A stretch of DNA of 64,000 nucleotides from Piscicola geometra (GCA_943735955.1 OX030958.1:8495626-8559625); one strand, 5' to 3'; shown: positions 25,901 through 38,064, numbered from the stretch's first letter. The notes: generated from the letters alone by a model not told the origin. A program made the numbers and translations.

Positions 25901-27535
25901 TCACGTTTATTAAGCGTTTCAAATAATCCCAGAACTTCTTTTTGAAAAAAAACTCGTCAAAAGTGGTCTCACTTACAAATCTCGTGGAAAAAGTTCATTT
26001 CTTTTCGAATCTTCATCCTTCTCTCCCCCATTTTCTTCCGCATCGATGCTTTCTTTCAATTCTCCGGCAAGTTCATTTTTATCGTCCTCATTTCGGTCTT
26101 TTACATCATATTCACTCGGAAAGCTTCGTTTTTTCTTCACAAAAGCTTTGTGTTTTCTCCCATTCACAACACCATCACCTCGACCACCTCCACCATCCCC
26201 ATCATCATTCTTTTCATCTTCCCTTCTTACAACTCTTTCTTTTTCTCTCTCTATCACTAATGCATCTTTATTATTAACATTTTCATCGTGACCATTATTC
26301 ACAACAGCACTATCATCATTTTCTTGAAAAACTTTATCAAAATATCGTTCATTTTCAATAACTTCATCATTCATATCTTCTTCTTCATTATTCTTTTCTT
26401 CTTCATATTCTTCCTCATCATCTTCATCTGTTTCCTCATCTCCATCCTCTTTTTCATCATCTTCGTCATCGTCATCTTCATCATCTTCATTCTCGTCTGT
26501 TTCATTGAGGTTCTCAGCGTGAGATTCGTAATCAATACTACCACTTCTGAGCGCTGTGAAGTAATCATCATTTGCAGGGGGCTCATTATCTCCGCTGAAT
26601 GGCACAATTAAATTGCGCGCTGTAAAACTGCGTTTTCGTGCCGAAGAATTTTTGCTTTTCAATCCATCCATATTTCTGTGTTTGTTGCTGTTCTTCTTGT
26701 TTTTATTGTCGCTGTTTTTGTTGACGGATTTCAATTTTTCTGTAATATTATCGGTGTCGTATCGCGTATTTTGATTGATGTCTCGGGACCGCATGTCTTC
26801 TTTCAGTCCTTCGTTGTTGTTGTTGTTGTATTTGTAAAACACGTCTCTTTCTCCCATTTTCACTTCCTCTTCATCTCCAAAGACACGCTTTTGTGAGAAG
26901 GCTCTCAAGCTGTTTGTAATACCGTCCTGTTTGTTCATGCTCACACTCAGGTTTTGTATGTTACTTTTTGTGCTGTTATAATGGCTACTCTGCGTGTTAG
27001 TGATGTTTTTGTGAGTCAGTGTCGAGTGCTCAGCAAACAGTTCGTCGTCATGACTACGCTCGGATCGATCCTGCTGCCCGTGGTGAGGTGAAGAAGGTGA
27101 TAGTGGTGATGATGATGATGAGGAGGAGGGAGATGAGGATGATGATGGTGGTGGTGGTGGGGGAGATGGAAGTGATGATGATGATGAGGGTGGGGGAGAT
27201 GGAAGTGATGATGATGATGAGGGTGAGGGAGATGGAAGTAATGATGTTGGTGTCGAAATAGAAGGCGATTTGGAATGTGAAGAGTTTGAGGTCATAGTTT
27301 CATTGTGATTGTCTGGAACCATTTCAGAAAAGGAAGAAGAAAGGTTGGTGGCTTGGGCAAAGTATGGGTCAGACGTGGAATATATGGAAGAATGGGCAAT
27401 AAAATGGCTGGTCGAATGGCTGGTGGAATAGCTGGTGGAATGGTTGGCCGAATGGTTGGCGTTGTTGCTTGGAATACAAAGTAACGCAAGCAACAAAATC
27501 GAAAGAAGTTCGTGAAGTTTCATGTAGGCATGCAT
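1835..27535 (-). CDS. CACNA2D3-like: Voltage-gated calcium channel alpha2delta subunit (alpha2delta-3/4 type)
   Basis: Extracellular, membrane-anchored auxiliary subunit that promotes trafficking of Cav channels and acts at synapses. Exons, all phase-compatible (4749 nt, 1582 aa): 25977-27535, 24847-24928, 24504-24614, 23132-23191, 21083-21203, 16559-16678, 14977-15064, 13849-13902, 13570-13666, 12002-12076, 11765-11857, 10552-10665, 9339-9417, 8321-8370, 7818-7901, 7165-7221, 6648-6722, 6400-6474, 6215-6277, 6058-6087, 5912-5980, 5710-5771, 5535-5608, 5366-5408, about 5153-5215, about 4886-4999, 4686-4769, 4478-4605, 4180-4379, 3981-4043, 3663-3913, 2839-2998, 2634-2698, 2353-2465, 2034-2104, 1835-1936. 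In order: signal peptide, low-complexity insert, VWA_N ([18 protein letters not shown]), VWA domain with full MIDAS ([13 protein letters not shown]), Cache-like part ([14 protein letters not shown]), C-terminal delta part ([18 protein letters not shown]) and a hydrophobic tail. Borders of exons 25 and 26 are weak. The exon before 6277 uses a GC donor (CAG|GCATGA). Most vertebrate relatives have about 1090 residues. Confidence 0.9.
13570..13902 (-). other. alpha2delta exons 8-9: MIDAS of the VWA domain
   Basis: Exons 13849-13902 and 13570-13666 join as [20 protein letters not shown]. The DxSxS metal-ion-dependent adhesion site is intact, and the third loop (TDG) is in exon 12 (10552-10665). 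The exon before encodes FDCRLQHW where alpha2delta-1/2 carry the Arg triplet needed for gabapentinoid binding, so this subunit resembles the insensitive alpha2delta-3/4 class. Confidence 0.85.
14640..14976. repeat. Degenerate GGAT/GATA tetranucleotide array
   Basis: Imperfect GGAT, GATA and AGAC units run for about 330 bases in an alpha2delta intron. The array touches the donor site of exon 14977-15064, so the intron begins directly inside the repeat (GTCTGTCTATCC on the minus strand). Confidence 0.8.
16679..21082. other. Large alpha2delta intron (4.4 kb)
   Basis: AT-rich DNA between the exons coding for VPTNVFDE and QILNGVSW. I see only short random frames, with no domain, transposon terminus or strong repeat. 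Other alpha2delta introns of 1-1.5 kb (9418-10551, 10666-11764, 12077-13569, 15065-16558, 23192-24503, 24929-25976) are likewise featureless apart from the repeats listed. Confidence 0.5.
21216..21950. repeat. Tandem 12-18 bp repeat array with interstitial telomere-like TTAGGG runs
   Basis: In alpha2delta intron 4 the plus strand carries units of the type TGTGTTTCTATTTTTA, then TGTGTATGTGTTTCTA, for about 730 bases. Two TTAGGG/TTAGGT clusters (21653-21681 and 21894-21916) interrupt it, each followed by the same GTGTATGTGTATG junction. Because the unit lengths are multiples of three, several frames stay open on both strands; these are not genes. Confidence 0.9.
24618..24705. repeat. 27-bp tandem repeat, about 3 copies
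   Basis: Three near-identical units of GGTGATGGTTTGGTGTGGTG plus a short tail lie directly upstream (in gene sense) of the 24504-24614 exon of alpha2delta. Confidence 0.8.
25977..27535 (-). other. alpha2delta exon 1: signal peptide plus about 500-aa low-complexity extension
   Basis: The frame opens with [20 protein letters not shown], a typical signal peptide; the ATG at 27523 is an alternative start. Then come NHS repeats, a Ser/Pro-rich block built from repeated [11 protein letters not shown] units (27080-27245), basic stretches and a long Asp/Glu block (26380-26510). It ends ELFPRD plus two bases at the donor TT|GTAAGTGAG. Joined to the next exon it reads [17 protein letters not shown], matching the start of the conserved alpha2delta region in frame. 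The phase match and the missing signal peptide elsewhere support one gene; a separate secreted protein is the alternative. Confidence 0.7.
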
Positions 27536-27825
27536 TTTTCTTCTAGTAGTAATGATGTTTGTTTTTAAATAAATTATTTAGTTTGTTGTTGTTGCTCTTT
27601 TTATAGGTGGTTTAGTTGTTTCTAGAATGGGAATTAGGTGGTCGTGTTGTTAGATGTTGATTGATATGCTAAGTACGAGGTTCAATGGCGTCAGAAAGAG
27701 AAAAACTCCAAATTTCTTCGTAATCGAATAGGCGAGGTTTGAGTGGCAGTGGAACAAATTGAATTGAGAACTTCTTGTGTTGCCTGTAGCTTGCTTGATT
27801 GGTTGAACTGTTAAAGAATGTTTTG

Positions 27826-28110
27826 TTGAATGGATGGTTGGTTGGTTGGCTAGATAATTATGATTATATTTGGTTGGCTGGATGGATAGTTGGTTTATTT
27901 GTTTGTTGGTTGTTTGGATGGTTATTTGGATGGTTATTTGGATGGTTATTTGGATGGTTATTTGGATGGTTATTTGGATGGTTATTTGGATGGTTATTTG
28001 GATGGTTGGATTGTTGATGGATGGTTGGGTATGTTGGTTAGTTGGATGGTTAGATTGTTGGTTGGATGGTTGGTTGGTATGTAGGTTGGTAGGTTGGATG
28101 GCTGATTTGT
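27826..28110. repeat. GGTT/GGAT-rich array with 12-bp units
   Basis: The 12-mer GGATGGTTATTT is repeated about eight times at 27915-28005, flanked by GGTTGGTT- and GGATGG-type sequence. It sits 300-600 bases upstream of the alpha2delta ATG, so it may lie in or near its promoter; a regulatory role is not shown. Confidence 0.85.
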
Positions 28111-31100
28111 AGGTAGGTCTGCTGAGAATTGGCAGCGGTGATTGTTCAATTAATTACACGATCGCATGCTTCAGCGTTTCTTAGAAAACCAAAAAATAAA
28201 AAGATAAGAAATAGTTCTGGCGCATAAATAGGCGTATATTTTTCTATCTAAATTATTTTTTGTATTAAAAGTATATACGAATTATGAGTTATACTTTTTT
28301 TAAATTGAAAAATATTCTAAAAATAATTGGATTTATCCTAATGTCTTTAATGAGGTTAAATAATTGAACATTGTTCTTAAGAAAGAATGGAAATCTTTAT
28401 TATTTGACAGTAAATAATGGTAATTCAAACATGAAAAATATTTTTATAAACTCTAGAGAATTAAAAAATTCATGAGCATGAAAAATTTTGTGCACATGTG
28501 TTCATGTATGTGTGGAAAGATGTGTGAATGTATGTGTGAATGTTTCATCGATTTTAATTATATGTGTGGCTTTGTATTGAGTGTGTGGATTATGTTTTTG
28601 TTGGAGTTGGGGTTGATGAAGGAACTAAACGATATAATATTTCTTAATAAGAATATTTTTTTTATTTTTATATATTTCTTATTATTGAGATTGCTTCAAA
28701 AAAGGTCAGAAATCGAGATGAAAATCTTATTTGGGCTAAGTATTCCAGACGAAAGCGTGAAAATTGTCTCTGAAATAACTTTTCTGCACATTTCTTAATT
28801 TCGCGTCTTTAAATTTCTAATTTTGTGGAAAAAATATTTTATTTATTCAAGATCGAATATTGTTTTTTTTTATTGAGTTAGCTATTGAAATATTTGATCG
28901 TTTCATGAAAGAACGTCTTCTTTAATGCCTTGGTTCGTTTGTCCGTCTATTAAATTTTATAGCGACAACGAAATTCCAAATTATCTGCAGGTTTTAATAT
29001 CCGAGATAGTATTAAGAATATACTCTTATTATTACTTTACTCAAAATAATTATTTGAATTTTGTTTAACTTGAATATTATTATGAAATATATTTTCCCTA
29101 AAAACATGATGAAGAGCCTTTGTAATAGGATAAGCGTAAGAAAATAATTGGATTCGGCATCGCTCTTCCTGTTCCTTTTTTAATGTCGTTACATGCTTGT
29201 TCTGCCTAGGAATGATTCAGAACACATCTTGAAGAAGTTTAATTTAGTTTACAAAGATTCTTCTCGTGAGGGACTTCATGCATACATTGTACCTATCGCA
29301 GGCATTTGCGGGCGGTCAGAAGATACAAGCACTTTAAAGCAGGCGCACGATGAAAGAATGCATCTCTGATTCGAAGAAAATTAAAATATTTTAGCACTTT
29401 TCTTTTTTGAATCTGCTTTCATTCCATTCCCGAAAAGGCTTTTGCAACGAGTTGCAGTCATTTCAACCCGTAATACTTTCCCTCTTACCATAATCCCAAT
29501 TTTTCCGAAGATGAATGTCTTACGAGCTCCTTTTGCATCTATTTTGAGTTTTTCAAGCCTGTATTTCATAATGATAAGTCTCAGAAATAATTTGTAAGAA
29601 GGATTTATAGTCATTGTCCAAACACGAAGGCTGTTGCTGAAGAGTGAGTGATGCTCGAGTGAAGTTGAAGGTCAAGAAAGCACTGCAGCCAGAAGGTCTT
29701 TTTTTCTGGAAGTGCACGTACATAATGAACTTAAAACTAAAACGCACACAAATACACACGCAGACACCTATGGGAATAGGTTCTTATATGAAAGGAAACA
29801 ACTAAAAAGGGAAACTTTCCATAAATATGATACCACTTAAAAATTTAAGTCCATTTGTCATTTCTGTAATCCTGCTTTCAAAACCAATTTCACGTAAACT
29901 TTATTTTCGCGATGATTCTTTACAGCATATTTTGTCTTTTTTCTCTTTTAGTCCCTAAGCCCTACATCAAGTGCCAGAACATCCACTCCATAATTACATT
30001 CCTTGCGGATCATTTGCATAAAAAGGAGACCTAGATCTAAAAATCAACCTAATTTATTTGATAGGGCACTGAATCCTGGTTCTGATGTGATAGCTGCTTA
30101 CTTATTTCCCCCTCTCTTTGAAATGTCGTAAAAATCATTAAAAACAAAAAAGTTTGTTAAAATATTAATTTCCTAACCTATTTTATAGATAAATTTTTAA
30201 AACTTCAACAAACTTTTCTTCAAATTTAGCATACCACTTATGCAAAACATTTTTTCATTTTTCATAGTTTCATTTTTCACTTTAAAGACACCTGTTACAG
30301 TACTATATAATACAGGAAGCATCTCACACATGAAAGAATAAAGCCATTGAAATTCCACAGCAGCCTCAGAGGCGCTCCAAGGCATCATCACAAACGTCCG
30401 CATTTTATAGAGCTATGCAAATGATCTCGAGGCGGCCTTAAGATCCCACGTGCTTCCTTCGCGAGTCCTACAACCAATCGAGAAGGCCTCCATTCGACCA
30501 TTTTGTGCTTCTCAGCTTTTATGGCGATTGTCTTTCTCGTGTAATTTTTTTATTTAATTAGAAGAAAAAATTATTCTTTTTGAAATTCCGACAAAAAAGA
30601 ATCGGAATTTAAATATAAAGTCCCACTTGCCTTGTTTCACCCTTATAAACACTCATTGCCTCCTTCAATGGCCTTATGGACTTCTAAATTCTCGCAGTAG
30701 CCTCGATACACTATCCATTGAACGGTCATTTGATTTAGCCTTCTGTGTATTCTCAGCAGTTATTCCAGTCTTTAATGCCTTTCCCGCACATAAAGCTACT
30801 TTCACGACACCTTCTGATTTATCTGAACTTTTTTTGGTCTCAGAAGCCTCTAAGCATTTGTGAGTGCTCTGGAAATACATTTTTAAGAGTTTAAAACGGT
30901 GAAATTTTTACTCATTAAAATGCAACGCCTATGTTCAGTTTATTATTCATAAAAATTGAAAATTGTTTTAACACCAAGCTTACCTTTTGGCTAAGATAGA
31001 TGTAGAGGGTGATTAAAAAACCACTCGCTTCTTAATTTCCGTTTTAAAAATTTCTTTTAATAACCCAAACAGTACAGTATTTTATTTCATTCATTATATT

Positions 31101-32059
31101 ATTAATTTAATATTTCATTTTCGTGTTTGATAACAATAGTTTCTTCATAAATAATCGTTCTCAACTTGAAACTCAAAACGAGCGGCAATTATCCTTTCAG
31201 AAAAACTTTTTTCGTCAATTTTTTTTTATCGTGGGAGATTTTAGATTGACTTTTTCAAACTCATTTAGTCTATAACTTGTTTTATATTTTAAATGAAACT
31301 CTCAAGTCAGGTATCTAATACTTTTAGATTCGTACACTAAATGAACCATAAGACAAAATTTGTTTTTCAAGTTAATTTTTACTAAATTGACATTTCTTTA
31401 TATGGCAGTACTATTAAAAATCACAGAAAAAACGTCACAACAAGCATTTTCCCTCAAACTCAATTAGGTAAAGTCGACATTTTATCATTATTAAAGAAGT
31501 GCATCAGAGGAATTACGCATGCATCTTTCTATTACGCTGCGCCATTACAAATCTAGGCGGGCCTCCTTCCTAAATATATATTCTTCTCTTTTCTCTTCAT
31601 ATACGTCTAAGCGAATGTGTGTATGTCTGTGTACATTTTTGTGTATCTTTTATTTTTAAAAGAGTTTTATATAGGAAAATTACTTAATAATATTTGTTAT
31701 TTAGATGCAGTGCATTCATGCACGCATGCAAAAAGGGTTCCTTGAGGGCAGGGGCAGTGATTGGCTGAAAATCTTGGATAGTTCCATCAAGGGTTGTTGG
31801 TATCGGCTGACACAGTATCAGCGATACTTTTTGTATTGATTGCTGTATCGCCAATCCTTTTTGTATAAAATATTGAAATTTGTATCACTAATTCATTTGT
31901 AATTAAAGATTTTCATACTTTATACTACAAATTGTCTATTACCACTATAATCTATTTGCAAAAAAAGCAAGTAAGAAGCACTTCATAGAGTTCAAGCATA
32001 GAGGAAACTGCAGACAATCTGGCCAGCCATCTTGTAGGACACAGAGATTTTATGCTACA
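28111..32059. other. Spacer upstream of alpha2delta
   Basis: AT-rich intergenic DNA between the alpha2delta 5' end and the DUF4371 relic. The short frames at 28472, 29381, 30197 and 30627 show no conserved motif or splice support. I see no gene here. Confidence 0.4.
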
Positions 32060-32449
32060 TTATGACTTATCAAGGAAATCAGTTACGATTGACACTACAG
32101 CATCACTAAACTGCTTCTTGAACTTCTTTGAACGATTGTACAAGGCACCTAACTCTTGGACAAACTGAAGTGAACTGCTCAAAAACGGATTTGCGACAGC
32201 TATGTGTTGGGCAAAAAGATTTGCACAGTGTGCAGAACAGTGGAAAAACAAAGTAAGCGGCTGCTCACTGCTGATAATAGCTTGACAACCGTTATATCTG
32301 CCGCTCATGTTAACAACGCCGTCGTACGTCGGTTCTCTGAGGTCCTCAATTGTCAAAACATCTTTTACTACAGCAGGTAATGTTTTCCCGGCCGAGCCTG
32401 GTGACTTGAATACGATGACCTTCCTCTGGAACCTCATGAAAGACTTCAT
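32060..32449 (-). pseudogene. hAT-like (DUF4371/ZMYM-type) transposase fragment
   Basis: A 129-residue open frame contains YDGVVNMSGRYNGCQAII followed by LFFHCSAHCANLF and a terminal FVQELGALYNRSKKF. This order (YDGAxNMSGxYxGxQ, then HCxAHxxNL) marks the DUF4371/hAT-like transposases found in ZMYM1-like and domesticated elements. Only this central part is present, without an N-terminal zinc finger or C-terminal dimerization region, and I found no terminal repeats. Most likely a truncated transposon copy. Confidence 0.7.
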
Positions 32450-34056
32450 TTTCGTTCTTCCTTTCAGACCTCTCTAACGGGATTTTCTATTTATGTGACT
32501 TTCTATCTTTTCCACACTCAATCGGTTTTCATAGCCTTATCGTTTAATGCTCTTTTTGAGCAATTGTTCATCTGAGCGTTCTTCCATTAACACGCGCATC
32601 CATGCATTCACTCCTGCATTCATCTAAATAACCATTCAACCAATAATTTTTATCAATTTCTTTTTTTCAATGCAATTTTTCTTTTATTCGCTCTTAGGGA
32701 TTCAAATAACTTTTCAAAAATATCAGTTGATAACATGCATTGGAATAAGATATCAGGAATTTTTATTTATCTATGAACAAATTTGTTTTATTTCTTTTCG
32801 GATTATGTATTTGGTTCTCAGTGCTCTTCAGGCCTGGAAAAAGCAGAAACCTGATCTCGTGTTCAAAGACCTTCTAGCAGGCGATTCTCAATCAACAACA
32901 ATCCCATAATAATGAGTTCTTGTTTAGGAACAATCCCCAAATAGGATTCAGTGCACTAGTGGCTGCACACAAGAAGCAGCCTTGCACGCACTCTCCTGGG
33001 CATAAAGCTTCATTCAGTCTCCATAAAACTCTCCACGCAGGCATCCATGCGTTCGCTTTCCATCAGCTCCCTGCACGTCTGGCCATACATGACTTGTTCC
33101 AGACTCCACAAATGGCCCGTTTAATGCCTTATAGAATGCACTCTGTCTTGAACTAGAAATCTTCTGAACTTTGATATTTTCTTAAAGGTCATGTATAACT
33201 TTTATGCAGATCGAGTCTGTAATTTGATAAACGATCTTCGTTCGATTCAAACTTAGATATAAAAAAGAACAATTTAGAAAAAGTTTAACTTGAAACTATT
33301 TTCAGCTTTCTAATTGAAAAGTTCTCAATCAATTTTACTATTTTTTTCTCATTTGAAAAAATGTTTCTAGAATGCAAATAAAGGCCTCAGAGAGTATCGA
33401 ACGCCACTATCGATCAATCAACTCTTTCACTCCATCTCTTTCTGCCACAAGCACTACAGTCAATCATTTAACAAACGGGGGTTTCCAATAGGCGTAGAGT
33501 GGGTCTCTCTTTCTCCATCCTATCAATCAACTTGCAGTAGGACATCAATATCTTGACCATCATAACCAAACGGGACCACACTGTCTTGAAACATTTACTT
33601 GCAAATACACACTTCGAGCGCTATTCCATAACTAATAATAGAGCTTTACCACCCTTACTGCATTTAAGAACACTATCCAAACTACAGACTCACTAAGACC
33701 AAGACTCATCATTGCTTGATTGCACAATAATTAGACCAATTTAGATGTTTTGGTTAATAATAGGTTTGTTGTATTCATTTAGTTAGATCTGAATAGATTA
33801 ATAATTATAAACTCTTCAAAACCATCGAAGAAACTCAACGACCTAGTCGAACGCTGTTACTTCCGCTGCAGGGCACTGATTGACTTCAGCTCAGAAAACA
33901 ACGTCATCAAGGTGCAATAACGACTCTTTATTGTGCGAAAACTACGCGAACATTTTTTAATAATAATAAAAAACTAATTTTTAATTATTACGCATTGATT
34001 TGAGATTATACACACAAAAAATATAGCCGAAATTATAATTTAATATAGATCGGCAT
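32450..34056. other. Spacer downstream of NOL8
   Basis: No supported gene. A minus-strand AATAAA at 33927-33932, about 125 bases after the NOL8 stop, is a candidate polyadenylation signal. Confidence 0.4.
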
Positions 34057-37000
34057 TCAGAACTTCTTGTTATTTTTCTTCCAGTCTCGTTGCACCTTCC
34101 TGAAGGCGCCTGCCCTGCTCACCTTCCTCCTCTCTCCCTCCTTGCCGCCCTCCTTCACGCCTCTGAACCGCTTCTTACGCTGCTTGTACGACTGTGGTGG
34201 GGTGGCGACTTCAGCGTGCAGCAAACCCACACATACGAAACCATTTTCGGCGATGCATTCTCGTTCAATTCGCCTACATCGACGAAGTGAGGTCTCCTCT
34301 TCAGCCACTTCTCCCGCATGACGTCATCACTCTCATCAAGTCTCTGGAAGGGACTCTCTGCAAGGAGATGCATGCGGGTATCGATGAATGATGTTGAAGG
34401 AGTATTGCAGTGATGGTGAGTGAATGCGAGAAGAAAAGAGATAGAACAAGTTGTGGGAAGGTGGTTGAATGAATAGAGAATGATGATATACAAACCATGC
34501 AGTCTTGCGTCATCCTCAGTGAAAAAGAAGCTCCCTTTGATGCTGGGGTGGGAGATGGAAGTGTGAATGTAAAGCGCTTGACTTAAAGAAACATAAGAAC
34601 AAACAATTGAACTAGATACACACGCACAAACTTACAAGCGGGTAGTTGTCTTCTTTTTTAGAGGAGCGAATGGATCTTCCTCTTTTGTCTCTCCAGCACT
34701 ATCATAACCATCACCGCCACCATCATCATCATCACCTTCATCATCATCATCATCATCTCTCTTTCGCTTCGCTGGCAGATCCAGCTTGCTTTTCTTTGGC
34801 ACTGTGGAATGCAGCAGAATGATGAAATAAGCCACGTCTTAATTTAAAATGGCTAATCTTAAAATGCAAACCAAAAATCATTTAGCTGGGATTCATAACG
34901 GCTGTACTAACCACGGCCGTAATCATAACCAGGTGCTGCAGAGTCATCATCATCATCACCACCGAGTAATGATGATAGTTTGAAGGTTCCTTCGGTGTTA
35001 ATCGCCTCACTGAAGCCACTCACCGTATTAACGTACTTTTTATTTTTATTCTCGTTACTATTACTATTATTATTGTTATTATCATTATTCTTAATTGTAA
35101 TACCAGAGCATTTTTTATATGCTGCTGTATCGACCTTCATTTTCTTGGAGCTTTATTATGAAAAGAATTTTTTTATTAATATTTTAAAATACAATTATAA
35201 AAAACACTTTTATTAATATTTTAAATTAGTATAACACTACCCACCTTGGTTCTTCATCATCATTATCATCACTGCCTTCATCATCATCATCATCTCGCTT
35301 GACACGCTTTTCTAATCTTGAGTCCTCAGCCTTCGTAGGATCATACCTCCAGTCTCTCATGCGACTGCCATCATCATCATCATCGTCACCACCATCATCA
35401 TCATCCCCATGACAATCATCATCATCAACAACCAATAAAGTTAAAATTTATAATCAGCTTATTAATTACTAAAAAAAAAACAATGAACTCCTCAACAAAC
35501 ATCCAAATAATAATAATAATTTGCATGAAATCAATAACAATCATTATTATTGCACAGCAGGCACTCACAAGACAGCCTCCTTCTTGTGCTCGAGCGGCTT
35601 CAACTTGACGACGCTCTTGAGGATCTGCATCGACCTCCTCCTCTCCTCCTCCATCTCATCCTCTACCTTCCTTCCATCCTCATTATCATCATTATCATTA
35701 TCATCATCGTCATCATCGTCGTCGTCGTCGTCTGCAAACTTCTCATCGATTTTGAAGCGTTCGTCGTTGAACTTCATTTGCATCTTGAACAACTGATGAT
35801 GAGTGAAGTGATTAAATACATAAATATGAGGATGATGATAGTGTTGGTGGTAATGATAATGATAATGACCTTTTCCCCGGACTTTCCCTTGAAGTGCTCT
35901 TTCACCTTGAACCTTTCAGCATCATCACTATCATCACTACCCTCATCGTCATCGTCATCATCATCGAACACTGACAACTTCTGAAAGTAGAATGAGTGAG
36001 ATGATGACACCTATGATGAGATGATGATGATCATGAAACTTCCATACAACAAAGCACCACACCCTCACCTTGCCAGTAACCCTCCTCTTCTCAACATCTC
36101 TCTTCTCCTCCGCAACATCATCATCATCATCTTCTTCTTCTGAATTGTAGACCACTTTCTTGTTCACTCTTGAGCCTGACTGAGTTGTTAAGGCCATCAT
36201 CATCATCATCATCATCTATTACATAATTTATTCACTAAGTTTAATCATCTTCATCATCATCTATATCATTATATTTTCAACAAGTATAATAATAATAATC
36301 ATTTATATTATTATATATTCATTAAGATTAATAATACTTACCACCACCACCACCACTACCAGCACCATCATCATCATCACCAAGCGACTCACCAGAGCCA
36401 TCTTGACGATGGAGACTTGTTGTTGCGCGTTTTGTTGTCGTTGTTGGATGCTCTGCAGCCGGGTGGCGTTCGAGCGCTCCTGCTTCGAGCCTGTCTGCTG
36501 GAATGGCAGATGATGATAATAGTAGTGTGGTGGTGGTAATGATAATGATGGTGAAGATGGATAGGGTTGAAAAGATCTTGTGATAGTACTGAATGAGGCA
36601 GTTATTTCAACTCACTTGTCCTTTCCCTTCTGGACCACTCATCCCTACACCAGTTCTTCCACTACTCTTATACAGATTACAACTTGACATTATTTTTTCA
36701 GTGTCATTTATGAACTTTTTTGTAACATTTTCACTTTTTTTATCACTGTATTTTGTTTTAGAAAGGTCTAACCTTCTATTTTCTGAAGTATTTCTTTTTA
36801 TTTTGTTATCATTACTTATACATTCTTTTTTGTTGTTGTGGTTATTGTTATTTACTTGTGGTGTCCATTCATTAACTATTGTTGACTTATTTGACTCCAT
36901 CCTCTCCCTGTTCAGTCTGGCAGTGATAGATTGTGAAATATCGATAGAAAAGTTAAACATTAACTGTGAAGATTATAAGTAGGTTTTTACTCTAATAAAT

Positions 37001-37818
37001 TTCTAATAAAGCAATAAATTTAAGTATAAATATAACAATGGTGCAAAAGTTAAGTAAAATAGTTTTTTAAGCCCTCGATATATTCAGTCAATAAACTCCT
37101 CCTATTTTAATTGATTGACACATGAATAATCGAGTTGAAGCACCTTTTAAAAACAAAATTATTAATCACATTTTTTAAAATATTTATTTTTCAAAAAGAA
37201 TGATTATAAAAACATCTTTTAGAAGGATAATAATACTGCATTTTGTAAAAGACTGAAATTCCAAAGTGGGAGGAGTTTAATGACTGTGAATATATTAAGG
37301 GCTTACAAAACAATTGTAACCAAAAGTGAACCTTTCCAAGAAGCTTTCTTTGGCGATTTGAAGCTTCAATGTGCCCCCCTTCCATTGCTCGTTGTTCAAA
37401 CTTGATATACCTGTGGTTGGTGATGTTATTAGCAGCTAATCATTAGTTGCTCAAAGTAATGATCAGAAAAAAATGGAGTTTGAAAAAGTGCGTACATTTT
37501 GTCTGAAACTTACATTTGTTAATTTGTTCGGGTGATGAACTGAGGTTCAAAAATGCAAACACATTCATGGAATCATCTGTTTAAAATATTTTATACATAT
37601 TTTCTTTAAATTTATTTTTTGATTTTTTTGAAATTAAAACTATGTTAAATGTATTAGTATGAAATAAATGATTAAAAGGCACCAGTAATATTTTTTTTCT
37701 TGTGAATGTCCACTTGCCCAACCACTCCGAACTTTTGAAACTTCTTTGTCAACTCATCAGTTGTTACTTCTTCACTCAAACCTCCAATGTACAATCTCTT
37801 ATTATTTTCTAAAACCAT
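34057..37818 (-). CDS. NOL8: Nucleolar protein 8 (RRM protein in rRNA processing)
   Basis: Nucleolar RNA-binding protein linked to pre-rRNA processing and ribosome biogenesis. Fourteen phase-compatible exons (1989 nt, 662 aa): 37683-37818, 37514-37576, 37307-37410, 36616-36963, 36393-36497, 36069-36179, 35870-35980, 35569-35792, 35245-35364, 34912-35150, 34636-34801, 34496-34542, 34278-34357, 34057-34191. An N-terminal RRM is clear: RLYIGGLSEEVTTDEL (RNP2), NVFAFLNLSSS (RNP1 region) and QWKGGTLKLQIAKESFL. The C-terminal half matches NOL8 blocks in order: AERFKVKEHFKGKSGEK, FNDERFKIDEKF, SMQILKSVVKL, WRYDPTKAEDS and SFFFTEDDARLHESPF. It ends in a basic tail rich in KKR. Vertebrate NOL8 is about 1170 aa; the shorter length is due to a reduced middle. 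Several exons encode poly-Asp from GAT runs. Confidence 0.9.
35245..36215. repeat. GAT/ATC trinucleotide runs in NOL8 exons and introns
   Basis: ATC runs on the plus strand (GAT on the minus strand) occur both inside exons as poly-Asp (35700-35735, 35940-35965, 36115-36135) and in introns (35370-35430, 36190-36215). The exon at 35245-35364 has its acceptor directly downstream of an intronic GAT run instead of a normal pyrimidine tract. Confidence 0.85.
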
Positions 37819-38064
37819 TCTCAAATTATAATGTCTTGAAAGAATAATTTACATGAAATATGCACGATAATAGATTATTACATAGAACACTAATTTATTT
37901 TAATAATGTATACATTTTTTATTTAATTGAAAATTTTAAAAAAGTTGTTAAACAGTAAAAGTTAATTAATTTAAATTTTATCGAAGCAAAATTGTAGTGA
38001 AAAAAATGTTTTTTAAAATGCTCGATTTCGCGCGTTTAAGCTAGTTTTTCTCGTCTGACAAAAT
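37819..38064. promoter_or_regulatory. Shared 5' spacer, NOL8 and bHLH gene
   Basis: Only 246 bases separate the two ATGs, which face away from each other, so the segment must hold both proximal promoters. It is AT-rich; I see no convincing TATA box or CpG cluster. Confidence 0.45.

Noticed and set aside
25942..27261. Plus-strand ORFs opposite alpha2delta exon 1
   Set aside because: They are antisense shadows of the repetitive acidic/Ser-rich coding sequence.
34155..34513. 112-aa and 70-aa minus ORFs at the NOL8 3' end
   Set aside because: A canonical 86-nt intron (34192-34277) joins RRPHFVD to SYKQRKKRF in phase; the longer ORFs read through that intron.
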